Shown here piece by piece: positions 45,386 to 56,899 of a stretch of 64,000 nt of DNA. The number at the start of each line of letters is the position of its first letter. The stretch's first letter is position 1. The notes below the pieces were generated by a model that saw nothing but the letters and a program-made list of their open reading frames with translations, was not told where the DNA came from and did not search any database. The position numbers were made by a program, and so were the translations under genes. The stretch comes from Anisus vortex (Eukaryota > Mollusca > Gastropoda > Planorbidae). The stretch is from assembly GCA_949126835.1 (NCBI GenBank), contig OX421509.1:14229279-14293278 (forward strand), given 5' to 3'.

Positions 45386-45930
45386 TGTTATTCTGTTATT
45401 ATGTCTGTGGTTTATTTTTTCAAACCGCGCAATTCAAGAGTGATTTCAATTTGTGCCCAGCGCATTAGAGTGGTACTCCGGGATCGGGCTAGACGGCTAG
45501 ACGGCTAGACCGAGTCAGGGTTTCTTTGTGCTAAGGTGGGGCTGGACACACGGTCCATTCTTCGCCATCCACAGAGCTCTCCAAATAGTTATGACAATTT
45601 ACTGTGCCTTTTAAAAAATATATTTTATTGACGCTCAGTGGAATCGGCACACCATTGGCCTAGGCCCTTTCATGACTTTACACCTCTCAGCTATCAACAC
45701 CACAGGCCCCCCCCCAACACCCGCCCAATAGGTGGCGTGTGAACACGTCTTTCCAGGGTAGTGCAATCTGGACATCTATCGAACATCAACAACAGGCCCC
45801 GGGCTAGACCCTATCTACTACCTACTATTAGACCAGATTCTTTCACCTGGTCATTTCCAGGACCCCAATACCCACATGAGAGTAAAATAACTTTTGAATC
45901 AAGATAAAAGCACAAAAACAAAATTAAATC
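45386..45930. other. No gene recognised
   Basis: Contains a short tandem CTAGACGG repeat (about 45488-45510) and C-rich tracts. Nothing else assigned. Confidence 0.4.
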
Positions 45931-46175
45931 CGTCGGACCAAATTGATCCATAGGGCCGGTGAAGCAGCGTTCACCATTGTCTTTGGCCACGGCATACTAT
46001 AGGATTGTATGGCCGGCACAATGCCCTGGTAATTTTATTTACTCAAACAAAAGTCAGGTAGCTATCAGAGCTGGCTTGGACCATCCGGCCCATGGAACTA
46101 ATGCCAGCCTTCACAAGGATTCATACCTAGAAACTTTGATAGGAAAAGCCGAAATAGCTACCGCCCGGCCACCTT
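45931..46175 (-). mobile_element. tRNA-derived SINE, family 1, copy 2
   Basis: Reverse copy: GGACCAAATTGATCCATAGG to a degenerate B-box (GGTATGAATCC on the minus strand, about 46115). Confidence 0.65.
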
Positions 46176-46310
46176 GCTTTATGCAAAATGTTATAGCGAG
46201 GTTAGTTCTCTATTTACGTTAATCTTACAAGAATGTACATTTCCAGTGTTCTTTCTAAAACGGAATAAACGTTATTTTATAATAATATAATGAAATGACT
46301 TTTTTTTAAG

Positions 46311-46425
46311 GTTGCAAACTTTATGCCTTGATGTCCGACGTTTGCATGACTCTGATGATAATTTGCTTTCAACTAGTGATTGGGAAGATGGCTTCTTCGG
46401 TAGCATTCATTTAAAAATGCAAAAG
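46311..46425 (+). pseudogene. Possible decayed exon of gene A (start of second Ig unit)
   Basis: Acceptor-like TTTTTTTAAG and donor-like GTATCT bound 115 nt. One frame is open throughout (LQTLCLDVRRLHDSDDNLL...) and ends in phase 0, as exon 2 does, but its start phase is one base off from exon 5; the phase that fits exon 5 hits a TAA near the end. This fits a one-base indel in an exon-2-like exon. Resemblance is structural only. Confidence 0.3.
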
Positions 46426-46906
46426 GTATCTTATGATTCCTGTTTACAATTTGTGATATTATGCAAAGTTAATTTTTAAAAATTGAAACGACGACATATT
46501 TATAAATAAAAAAAAATTTGCAGACTTTGTAAGCAACGTTACAGCCTCGTTTTGTAATTAATATAGTGTAATATATTGGCTCGTTATAATAGTCTTAAAA
46601 TAAAAGAGAAAAGAAATGAGTGATATATTACAATTTTTTTTTTACATCAGCAAAGTTCAATACAATTTTTAAAAAACATATTACTGTACACATTTACACA
46701 TATAAAAATAGAAATATTAATTAAAAAATTAAAACAATTTAAAATCAATCCATACACAATACACATAGTTAGTTGATTACTATAATATAAACCAACCCTA
46801 AAATGAGACTTACTTTTCGAAAAGACCACTTCCGTATCCGATAAAAGCAAATCTTCCATCCTGTACTATAAGACGAGCTGTTCTTGTATCCTTATCTTAA
46901 TTATTA

Positions 46907-47340
46907 TAAGCGCTCCCACTGAAAGAAGATCATTGCGTCCTACGCTTATCCGTGGTCCGATTATATGCCTGAGTTCCTACCAAATTTTTTAATAATGTTC
47001 AGTTACTGGTTTTCCTGGTTTGTTCAAGCAACCGATTCGAGGCTCGGGTGCCAATCGAGAAGAAAGTGTACATATATTCATTTGTTCTCGTATAAGGGAT
47101 AAGGAAATAATTTTTGACCATATGTTTATATGAGCATTGTAACAGGTTGCTAGGATGTTGTATTTGTAAATGAGAATGTAATGCGTTATGTATTATTACT
47201 ACTTTATTATTAGCCCTTCTGTCCTCTACTGTTTCTAGGTTTATTGCTTTAACTGTTGGAATTACTCTTGTTAGTTGTGAATACTCGTTAGTAATGAACC
47301 TTGCAGCTCTTTTCTGAAATTATTGTACTTTTGTTTATGT
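46907..47340. repeat. Interspersed repeat family R4, copy 2
   Basis: CTTATCCGTGGTCCGATT, TACTGGTTTTCCTGGTTTGT, GAGAAGAAAGTGTAC and following words match 63650-64000. Noncoding. Confidence 0.75.
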
Positions 47341-47429
47341 TGTCTTTACTATAACACGAGTTATTATTTTACTTAAAAGTAATACCCTATTACAAATTTC
47401 GCGCATATATATATATATATATATATATT

Positions 47430-47970
47430 ATACAAGCTAAATTCCTCGGCGTTGCCTTGGGAAAAATTAAATATGCCTGTATAAGCTACAGATAAAAAAT
47501 TTCATATAAACAGAAGCTAAATTGACCGACGTTTTTCGGTGGAAAAAAAAACATATGCCTATAAGCCTATAGTTCTATAGCTACAGATGAAAATTGTATC
47601 GTCTTCAATGAACAGAAATCTATAGAATAATAATTTAAAAAATCATCCGTCTCCCGCACGTATAACATATAATTATTAGATTATACTTACTGAAAAGATT
47701 TTAGAAAAGCCTTAAGTACTGAAATTCTTTAAGATCTTCATACAAAAAATATATATATGATTGGAAATTTAAAGAAGAAAGTCGAAAAAGAAAGCTATCA
47801 TTGAGGAGTCGACCCCAGGTAGCCCGCGTAGCAGTCGGATACGCTAAGCATTAAACTATGGAGGATACCTGCCATATCGCAAGAGCATAATATAAGGCAA
47901 TAAGGTCACCTGTATTTAATTAACCAGTCGGGAACGGAAACCAATCACACAGTTTACTATATAAATATAT
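47430..47970. repeat. Composite repeat with antisense tRNA-like segment, copy 3
   Basis: TACAAGCTAAATTCCTCGGC at left and GAGTCGACCCCAGGTAGCCC (antisense B-box) in the middle match 35224-35698. Ends in AT repeat. More degraded. Confidence 0.6.
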
Positions 47971-48734
47971 CGTTATAGCCACGGGAGTCTTAAACATGGT
48001 TGAACTGAATGTGCTAAGCCCTTTTGTAAGAGGCTTTTAAGTGATGCCTTTTGACATGGTTCGCGAAATCGCTGAACCCTTACTAAAAGCCCATCTACAA
48101 AACACTCTAATAAGCCAAAAGAATGACCCGAAGTTAAAGCAGCCGTAGTCCTAACAGTCCTACCGTAGACAAGAGCTGTCAATAGAGAACATGATAAAAT
48201 CTATGCATATAACCATTACATACATTATGCAAAATTTAAAATATGATACTGATTTGTTAACACATTATTATAATTTATACACAACACCTTGAAGTACATG
48301 GTATAAAATGTGTTGAAAAATACACATAAAATAAAAAGTTATTTACCTTAAGTACATATAATGAAATATAAAATAAATTGAAAGAATAATTTTAATATGC
48401 AGGCCTATCGATCATACCGATATAAGCTTAAAGTCAAACATCGAAATGATTGCCCTAAATAGAAAAATTTAATTTTTACAATTTACTTTGCTTATTGCCA
48501 GCAACAATAGTAACACTATAATTTTTTTCTTACTTAAACTTTGAGAAATAATATGTATAATTAATGAAAATACTAACTATGTATAAGTATTTTTTTGTAC
48601 AGATTTGAAAGATATTTATGAAAATAACACTATGATTGTCTATTTTCTATGTATTATACTTTTCTCCAATGTAAAAAAAAGAATATAATCCCATGATTAA
48701 AGCTTAATTTAATGTTTTTCTTTTAACTCCACAG

Positions 48735-48830
48735 ATTTGCTGAAGTTGGCTATTGGAGTGGCTAAGAGTCGAAAGTCTGTTCATATGTTTGGATTTTTTT
48801 TTTAGAGAATTACTTTCAGCGTCTATTTGT
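48735..48830 (+). pseudogene. Possible decayed exon 3-like piece of gene A
   Basis: Acceptor TTTTAACTCCACAG precedes ATTTGCTGA, which parallels the exon 3 start ATTTGCTGG (Ile-Cys-Trp) with Trp changed to stop. After about 60 nt the resemblance is lost. Suggestive only. Confidence 0.25.
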
Positions 48831-49003
48831 ACATTTACTTTAAAATTTTGTATACGCTTATCTAGAAGTAACTAAATATATACAAATTATTTTGCTAAAA
48901 CAGTTTATTAGATAAAATCATTTGGTTTTTGAAGCACTGTAGCATTTATCTAGGTAACAGATGCCCGCCAAACATTCACACATAATAAGGTATTACCACA
49001 CAA

Positions 49004-50552
49004 AATCTACAAACTTTTCGTCTACGACACTTTGCCTACATAAAGTCGGTCTAGTGTCATGACGACTATCACGATAACTCGTTTAAAGACACGACGTCAA
49101 AAGACATTTTGTCAACCGCGACATTTTGTCTGATAAACAATTCGTCTATTGCGCGATTATTCGACTAAAGGATTATGTTGGCCCTACGAATCTAAGTCTA
49201 GAAAGTTAATCTAGCGATTTTTGTTTTTAAACTTTGGTTTATCAATATTTGTTACAGTGCATGGGTTCTATCTAAATTTCATATCCAACTGAAAATTGTT
49301 GTTCTAAAAACCTAATATTTGTACTACAATAGTGTTCACACTCAACACAAATCGATGCTACAAATCTGTCCCAAGTTGGTGCTAACTCCAAATCATATTT
49401 TATTGTAACCCAACGTTTAGAAATCTCTGACCTACACGATTGCATTGGTAAAATAAAACAGCCCTAAAGTAAATTCAGGTAGACAGTAAGTAACTAAACA
49501 GAAATAATTATTCTATTTCCTAGATTGACCTATTAAGCCCGGGTTTGATAAACAATCTACAAAGGTAATATTTTATAGCCTACATCAATATATGAACTTG
49601 ATACCACCATAACGTATATCAGATCAGAGATGGGTGCTTATTACGTGAATGGATTTTTCCTACCATATATTATACAAAAGCAATTGCCATGATTGCATCT
49701 TAGTAGATTATTAAATCAGCATAATGATATCTTATTTTATTGATTTATTTACATATTTTACACAAGCCTTAATAAGGAGGGAGGAAGGCAAGTTAATAGA
49801 TTTAAATTGACGAGAACCGTTTTATTAGAGGAAATCTCAACACTCTAAATTCGTATTTATTTAAATCGCGAATATCGCAGTCTTAGAACAAAATGAAAAT
49901 AACTATAATTTTCAATAGCCGACATATCTATTTTTGTCAAACTGTTGTGTTTCTTACCCAGATATTCGGGAAACTTAGTTCCCCATATTGGCTGCTACAC
50001 AATATGTACATATCCTAAAATTTAAACATTTTTCCGTTCACCTTCTTTTATCCTTATTTATAAAACCGATTTTGACTGCTGTCCTGTGCAACTATTGCAC
50101 CCATGTTAAAGCCGGCCCTAGTTTTAGAATATTTTAAGTAAAGAACTATAGGCTAATTTGTAAACTACATTACACATAAATGTATACCTTTTGTTAGGTA
50201 TACACATAAATTGTGTAGAAAAAAAATAGTGTAGCCTAAACGTAGGACTAAACCATAAGTAAAGACATTTTTGGAAGTCACTGTAGCGGTAGAAACACAA
50301 ATTCGGTACACCAACTGTCAGTACACTGAGCTGTTAGTAGACGAATTTTCGTGCATTTTTAGACACATTGTCTGTTAGACGAAGTGTCGCGGTAGACATA
50401 ACGTCTGGTAGCCAAAAATGTCGTAGACAAAGAGGCTGGTCGATCAACTGTAGCATTAGATATAGTGCCTGTAGACGTATTGTCGCTGTACAATTTGTCG
50501 TGGTTAATGTAATGTCTGTAGACCGACATTACAAAGACGAAATTTCTTGAAA
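49004..50552. mobile_element. Element with inverted subterminal repeat arrays
   Basis: Left array (49004-49168) repeats words like CGACATTTTGTC and GTCTACGACACTTTG; the right array (50330-50552) repeats their inverses (GTAGACGAAGTGTCGCGG, ATGTCGTAGACAAAG). The 1.1 kb between is noncoding. Inverted subterminal arrays are typical of DNA transposons with multiple transposase sites. Exact termini and duplication not found. Confidence 0.55.
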
Positions 50553-51034
50553 TTTTTTCACGAGAAAATCCGTCAAATCAGATTTTTCTTTATCGACACA
50601 AGCAAGAAATCTGTGTGTGTAATGGATGGTTGGGCAAAGTTGTATTTATTCTATCTTTCATGCAATGGTGTTCAACTATTGAAATTGAAATAGAGAAGAT
50701 AGTTACTTGAAACCATTAAAGCTTTATAGCAAGTATTCGAATTTGCCTTGATAAGGCAGAGATCGAACGTGGTGGGTTTGGTTAGAGCTCAGTTCTCTTT
50801 GTCCATCTTTAGGATACAGCATAGAAATGAATCCTTTCTTTTGAGTGATGGGTTTTCATGTAATAAATCATTGATGTCTATGCAAACTATGCACAATTTA
50901 CATGAAAGTAGCATGCAATATAAAAGTATGGAGTAAGAAAATATAATATTTTTGAAGAAAAAAAAAGTTCTTAAATGCAAATGCACAGTGGAACCAAAAC
51001 AAAAACGGTATGTATAAGAGGGAAACATATTTAA

Positions 51035-51107
51035 CCCTTACAGTCCCGGGCGCGTATATAGCGGAACTGAAGGCAGCATAGATAGAAGTAGGTCGGTACG
51101 GGAAGGG
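51035..51107 (+). mobile_element. 73-bp TTAA-flanked MITE, copy 4
   Basis: Perfect TTAA at 51031-51034 and 51108-51111. Same orientation as copy 1; it matches the inverse of copies 2 and 3. Confidence 0.92.
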
Positions 51108-51111
51108 TTAA

Positions 51112-53030
51112 TTTGTATTTATATATAATTGTTATATAAGGAGAGTAGTTAAAACTGTTTCATTTTGTATTTATAGGTTGTTTGTTTTTGTGCATGTAGT
51201 TGTTTTTTTTTTGTGTTTTTTTTTTGCGAATGATGCATTTGTCTTTAATTGCCATTAGAATTGCAGATAGTCTAAAAAAATGAGAGCATGTTTTTTATTT
51301 AATAAATGGAAATTTCAAAATAAGAATAAACTACTCCAAACATATATGTAATATGTCCATCGTTGGTATGCATAGATTATGTATGGGTTTGTTTAAAATG
51401 CTATGTGAAAACAGTCTGTTATATGTTTATTAAATTATTTTTAAATGCTTAACCAAACGAAACATGAGTAGTTAAAATCTAAAAGACTTAATATAAATAT
51501 TTAAATGTTTTGTTAAATATTCTGGGAACTACTAAGCGTCTAATAATTGTATAACAATATTTGTTTCTTCTTATCGTATAGTAAAAGAAATATTGAAATA
51601 ATAAACTTAAGCTAATTGTAGATAATTAAATTCAATGTTTCATATAGAAAACAAAAGTTAAGTATTAATGCTCGAATGTATAATTCAAATATAGACTACC
51701 TTACACAAACAGAAGTTTAATATTGACATGTTTATCGAAAATGCAGGTAAAGCTTTTAAATCATCGTAAATTTATATTTTAAACTTTTCTACATGCAATA
51801 AAAAAATGCAAAAAACTTTGCTTCTTGTGTACATTTATAAAATATTAAATTACAAATGTTTGTTGTTCTTTAAAAAAAAAAACTATAGTAATATTATAAT
51901 AATATGTTTTATATTTTTAAAAAATACGTATTTATATTGCGCATCTCCCCATGCGCCCAGCATGCTCACTTTCAATATTTGAAGCCACGTAAAACTTCTT
52001 GTGGAACCGTCATCTTTGATTCACCCACCTCTGCTCCACCATAATAGGTGTCACGTGCTACAACACGTGGATCCGCCATCTTGGATCCGTTAACTTCTGG
52101 TCCGCTATCTTGTATACGCCCACTTCCGAGACGTCAGGTAAGGTCACATTTCCTACCTTATATACTACTTACGACAACCGAGAAAAAGAACATTATCAGC
52201 TCAACAACCCTTCAACTAGTACAAGACAAGAATACACATTCTATATTTTTACACAGAACTCACAATACAACTAGCAGACCTAATGTAACACTATATATCT
52301 ACACATATATTTATTTTTTGACAGTAATTTGAACAGCGGCTATATAACGTTTTATAAATTAATTGTTTGGAACTACCAGAATGCTAATTGGTGTCATATT
52401 GCACAAGAAACAGACTTTAAACTGTCTAAAATTCCAGAACAAACTTTAGATTCATCTTATACACATTGTACACGTGACATTAATAGTAGTATAGTTTTAG
52501 GTATTTGATCATAATTATTGAGTGGCGTCTATCAAAATCAAAAGATAAGACAAAATAAATATAAATAATTAGTAATTAAAAAAAATGTAGTTTTAAAAAA
52601 ATACACCACATAACCATAATGTAACAACAAAATACTGTAAGAAAAGTTTTAAAAAAAATTCACTTATTACTTTATGATCTATTTGATCAAGTTTAATGCA
52701 CTTTTATTTTCATGCAAAACATTGTTCCATTCAGTAAGTTATATTAAGTGGAAGTGGAAAGCAGAGGATCACTCCATCTGGCGCGCTGCTGTCGCAGGGG
52801 GGGGGGGGGGGCAAAACTTTTGGAGGAGCGCAGAATGAAAGAGAATGTAGAAAAATGTGCTCGGCGAAAATGGAGAAAAATAGAAAACACGGAGCACGTA
52901 TGAAAAATCTGTGAGTAAGAATGACACTCGAGGATATATTTAGCCATACGTGGAAATGCAACCGTGCAACCCCAACCCACGTTGATGTACCATCGTCTCT
53001 TGAGATGAAAGGATGTCGAAGATTATATTA
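51112..53030. other. Mostly AT-rich, no gene recognised
   Basis: A less AT-rich block at 51945-52160 with CCACGTAAA, CACGTGGATCC and a TATA-like CTTATATACTA could be a promoter or LTR remnant, but no partner copy was found. A G-run at 52797-52812 is a homopolymer. Nothing else assigned. Confidence 0.4.
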
Positions 53031-53034
53031 TACA

Positions 53035-53115
53035 TGTTCTTGGTTGTTTGTTGCTCAATGTTAAATGCGCTATGTGCTTAAATTATGTTTGTTGGCAGCA
53101 CTTTATTATTATTAT
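53035..53115 (+). mobile_element. L2/CR1-like LINE, extreme 3' end
   Basis: GTTAAATGCGCTATGTGCTT to TTTGTTGGCAGC and (ATT)n, matching the last 80 bp of the element at 14129-14600. Confidence 0.8.
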
Positions 53116-53579
53116 AACTTCTAAAGTGGAAATTCATTTTATTTATTAAAAATTTTTGGTTTATTTAGTTAATATTTTACAATTTTAGGGCATGTTACGA
53201 AATTGTTTGTTTATTTGTTTGTTTGCTTAAGTAAAATTCGACTCACTCAATGCGAAAGATTTACTTTAGCCCCATCACCACCTAATCAGAACAGAACCAA
53301 AGTATACCACTCCCCACTCCATATCCTGTAATTTTTTTTTATAATTTCCAGTCTTTGATAGATTCTAACTGACATTAAGTGCACGCCTTTCAACTTCAAT
53401 TGTTATACCCACATCACGCCCGTACTGATTTCTGTTGTCACTTCAGTATAAGGCAATGGTGGGAAACTATTTGGAGAGGAAATAGACATTGGATACTATT
53501 TTAAGAAATGTCGTTAAATGCAAAAGTCATTAACAGACATTTTGAAAAGAGTCACGAAACCAGCACCTTGCTCTAGAAC

Positions 53580-53760
53580 AGTGGTTCTTAAATGTTTCAT
53601 TTTGGCGAGCAGTCTAAAATTATTTTCGCTTAGGGTCCTGACCAGTGTCCATTTTTTAAAGGGGTGGCAATTAACACACTTTCTAGACTTATTCCAGAAA
53701 TGTATTTTAATTAGTGTTTGTAACAACTGTTTTAAAAGTAATTGATATAGTTTTTATATC
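53580..53760 (+). mobile_element. hAT-like left end fragment
   Basis: CAGTGGTTCTTAAATGTTTC is a hAT-type terminus close to that of SPIN-like elements. No right end identified. Confidence 0.4.
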
Positions 53761-54806
53761 CGTATAATTGATTATAGTAAATGACAGTATATAATAATAA
53801 TACACAGCATAACACGGCTAAAGAAATCTGGAAATAAGATTAAGAAAGAAAAAAGAACCAATTACATTTCTGGGAAAGCTAAATCACGCACCATTCGCTT
53901 TGTCTATTATAATACTACCAAAAAGTCGTGAAGTTTGCTGAGAATATAATATATCATTGGTTGTTTTGATACTTGTGTAGAAGTATATGTAGTTTTATTC
54001 TCCCCATTAATGTGCGAGATAGGAACAAACGTAAATGATGAGCGTGTAGTTATTAAATGATCATTTACACCGTAATGTATTGCTTATTGGACATGTTTTA
54101 AAAACTTCACTTTTATTTTTTCAGACATTTAAATAAACACTAAGCAATAAATCCCTAAACCTTCATGTCAAAATAAAAGACATCTCTATCGCATGATCCA
54201 ATAGATAACTTGTACATTATAACTCAAGAGGTCACACATCTACTACAGAGATGTCTAGTACAGTCGAAAATGCACTTGACACATTTCCCCTTAAATCACC
54301 CCCCCTCCCCCACCATTCTCTTCACGGCTATGTTCATTCAAGACCATCGTAAATACGGTGGCCTTGGTTCATAGCTCGCTGAAGTCAGTGTTTCACCGCC
54401 ACGCCCCCTAAGCCACCCCACCCCCTAAGAAATCACCCTTTTTGGTTGTAAATCTTGTTTTCAAATCCAATCGTCCATTGGATTTTGACTATTTTAGTCG
54501 GGTTTCTTTCCAATCAACAGCATATGATTGACTGATTATGTAGCTAGAAAACTTTATCCGGAAAGTCCTATATAATCTGCAACTTTTGTTAATAGTCTAC
54601 ATAAGCTCTCCTATTCGCCCTATTGCAACATAGATTAAAATATAGAAAATCACACTTTACGGATTTGGTTAGACTTGTAGACCTATAGAGCTATAGTCAA
54701 TCAGCTTGACAACGAATTGTTATCATAAGCTTTATGTATAGGCCTATACGTGTGCACATTTTCTCAAATACGATTATTCATTGAATTAGTTAATGTTGGC
54801 CATGTG

Positions 54807-54851
54807 TAGGCCATGTGTAGGCCATGTGTAGGCCATGTGTAGCAGGCGTTA
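54807..54851. repeat. 11-bp tandem repeat, four copies
   Basis: Four copies of GGCCATGTGTA. Confidence 0.9.
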
Positions 54852-55089
54852 ATTTATTTGGTTACATTCTCCACACACTAAACGCCTTGGGATGAAATGA
54901 ACAGCTAATTTTTTGACAAAAATAAGTTAATTAGTTATTTTAATAATCGCACATTAAATCACATACTTAGGTCATATAATCGGGAAAAATCGTCCGCACA
55001 TGACGTCCTTTGGACGAAGATAATATCACTTTGTCTTTTTAAAGGGCGGGAGATTGAGACAACAAACAGGGATTTCCGGACCCAACGAC

Positions 55090-55305
55090 TTGGGTAAAGT
55101 CGACCCACTCTTGGGTTAAGTTGACCCACTCTTGGGTAAAGTCGACCCACTCTTGGGTTAAGTTGACCCACTCTTGGGTTAAGTTGACCCACTCTTGGGT
55201 TAAGTTGACCCACTCTTGGGTTAAGTTGACCCACTCTTGGGTTAAGTTGACCCACTCTTGGGTTAAGTTGACCCACTCTTGGGTTAAGTTGACCCACTCT
55301 TGGGT
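55090..55305. repeat. 21-bp minisatellite with quasi-palindromic unit
   Basis: About ten copies of a 21-bp unit (GGGTTAAGTTGACCCACTCTT). Two copies near the left carry the paired changes AAAGTCG for TTAAGTTG-type bases. Each unit holds a 15-bp imperfect palindrome GGGTTAAGTTGACCC. Because 21 is divisible by three, several frames are open on both strands; I do not consider them genes. Confidence 0.92.
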
Positions 55306-56287
55306 TGCCAATACCGACCATAGAATGCGTGTCATACTTATTTACAAAGTGATTGATTTTCTCGGACTGATTGACAGGAACTGCCTCGATTAGGGCTGTG
55401 CGTATAAACCTGGCCAACTATTTACTCACCACTGGCCACTACTTCGACAGGATCACGAGCGAGACAGTGCGTTACAAATCCGGGGAAGAAATTGCAGGTG
55501 AGAAGAAGCAAGAGTGGTGCACGTGACTGCGTGAACCGTACCCTTTGTTACTGTTATGAGTTGAACGGCTTGCTTTGAGTAGATGACGTGTCTTAAAGGC
55601 TCACTTCGAGATGTGTCGGTGTCACGATGAGAATAATGATAAATTGTCAGTCGGAAACGTTACGGCCCAGCGCACTGATATATGGGCTGGTAACAGGACA
55701 CTGGTACGAGGTTGGGAGAGAGGGGGAGTTCACCTTTCTAGGCGCCCAGCCTCCTCACACTAAAGAATGTGCCCCCTCCCCCCATACGTAAATAGGCTTT
55801 ATTGTGTGCTAATTTATCAGACAAGACTAAACTGCTTTGCTCTAATGAATTTCACATCATGACAGCTACACCCTCTGAGCGTTATGTGGTGTGACTTGTC
55901 TTGGATGACATTTCGGAGTGCTCCCCGCTTCCTGTATACACCACTTTACATGTTACGCCTACAATTTAAGTGCCCTCGGTTCGTCCGTTTTTTTTGTGTT
56001 TTTTTTTGTAGAGACATTTCAATTCGGTGCTAAATCTTAAATTTGTGTAAACAATCATGAACAACGCCCAGTCTTTGTTACAGACCTATCAATTCATTTA
56101 TCATTTAACGTCAAATTTGATATTACTACAACATTTTCCAACGAAGCATTCGAATAGATCTATTCTTGAATATTATAGAAGTATTTTTACTTGTTGGTAG
56201 ACATTGCACTTCTCTCCCTTTGGGCCTCAACGCTGGCGAATGGTGTAAGACACTGTGAGCTACCATTTACATGGTTTACAGAGAGAG

Positions 56288-56430
56288 ACCGGCTGGTCCT
56301 GCGTTTACTTCACCGGATTGTCAACCGACCCGTCGCGGGTTATGTCCCTGCCGCCGACCGATCCTTGCCGCCCTGCAGGAGTTTTGGGCCTAGTGGACGT
56401 AATAATCTTCTAACAAGTAGGAACGTCTGT
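56288..56430 (+). mobile_element. SINE-like family 2, copy 3
   Basis: GACCGGCTGGTCCTGCGTTT to GGAGTTTTGGGCCTAGTGGA and CGTAATAATCTTC; plus-strand partner of 19549-19700. The B-box-like segment is GTCGCGGGTTATGTCCC. Confidence 0.7.
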
Positions 56431-56644
56431 AAAACTTATAAGACAAAATAAGAGTGTGTCCTGCCAGCATTCTTCGGAAAGGATGACTGTGTTTAAAAGA
56501 CATATTCCATCTATAAACAGTCTAAACGCAACGCTTTGATGCACTAATAAACACTCGCTTTAGCTTTTTTGTTAAATAAGAAGACTTCAATAATTTTAAA
56601 TCCCATTTTAATAACGATAATTTATTTTCAATTACTTTCCTAAA

Positions 56645-56880
56645 TGTTTTCAGAAAAAAATAAATGTGACCCTCCACCACGAATTGAGTCGCATTTTGCC
56701 TTGAGCTATTTTGAGCTAGAGCCTACAATGTGTCGTAAGGGGTGTAAAATACGGATTTGGAGAATTTGTAATTATTTATTTATTTCTGAGCAATTATATA
56801 TTTTTTTAAAAAGTAAAAAATTAGGTTTAAAAATATGTTTTTTAAAGTAACATCCTGTAATTTGTTTTTAAATATTTAGT
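56645..56880 (-). repeat. Interspersed repeat related to R5, inverted
   Basis: Inverse of 36375-36715 without the LINE tail insertion: GTGACCCTCCACCACGAATT and GAGTCGCATT are shared. Confidence 0.65.
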
Positions 56881-56899
56881 AAAAATAGCAACATTTTCA

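Noticed and set aside
52048..52332. 94-codon ORF with CACGTG-rich upstream
   Set aside because: No domain, no splice partner; low-complexity end. Could be an LTR remnant but no second copy was seen.
54959..55417. Minus-strand ORFs with PRVGQLN or TQEWVNL repeats
   Set aside because: They follow from a 21-bp minisatellite (21 divisible by three); no start context, splice or domain evidence.
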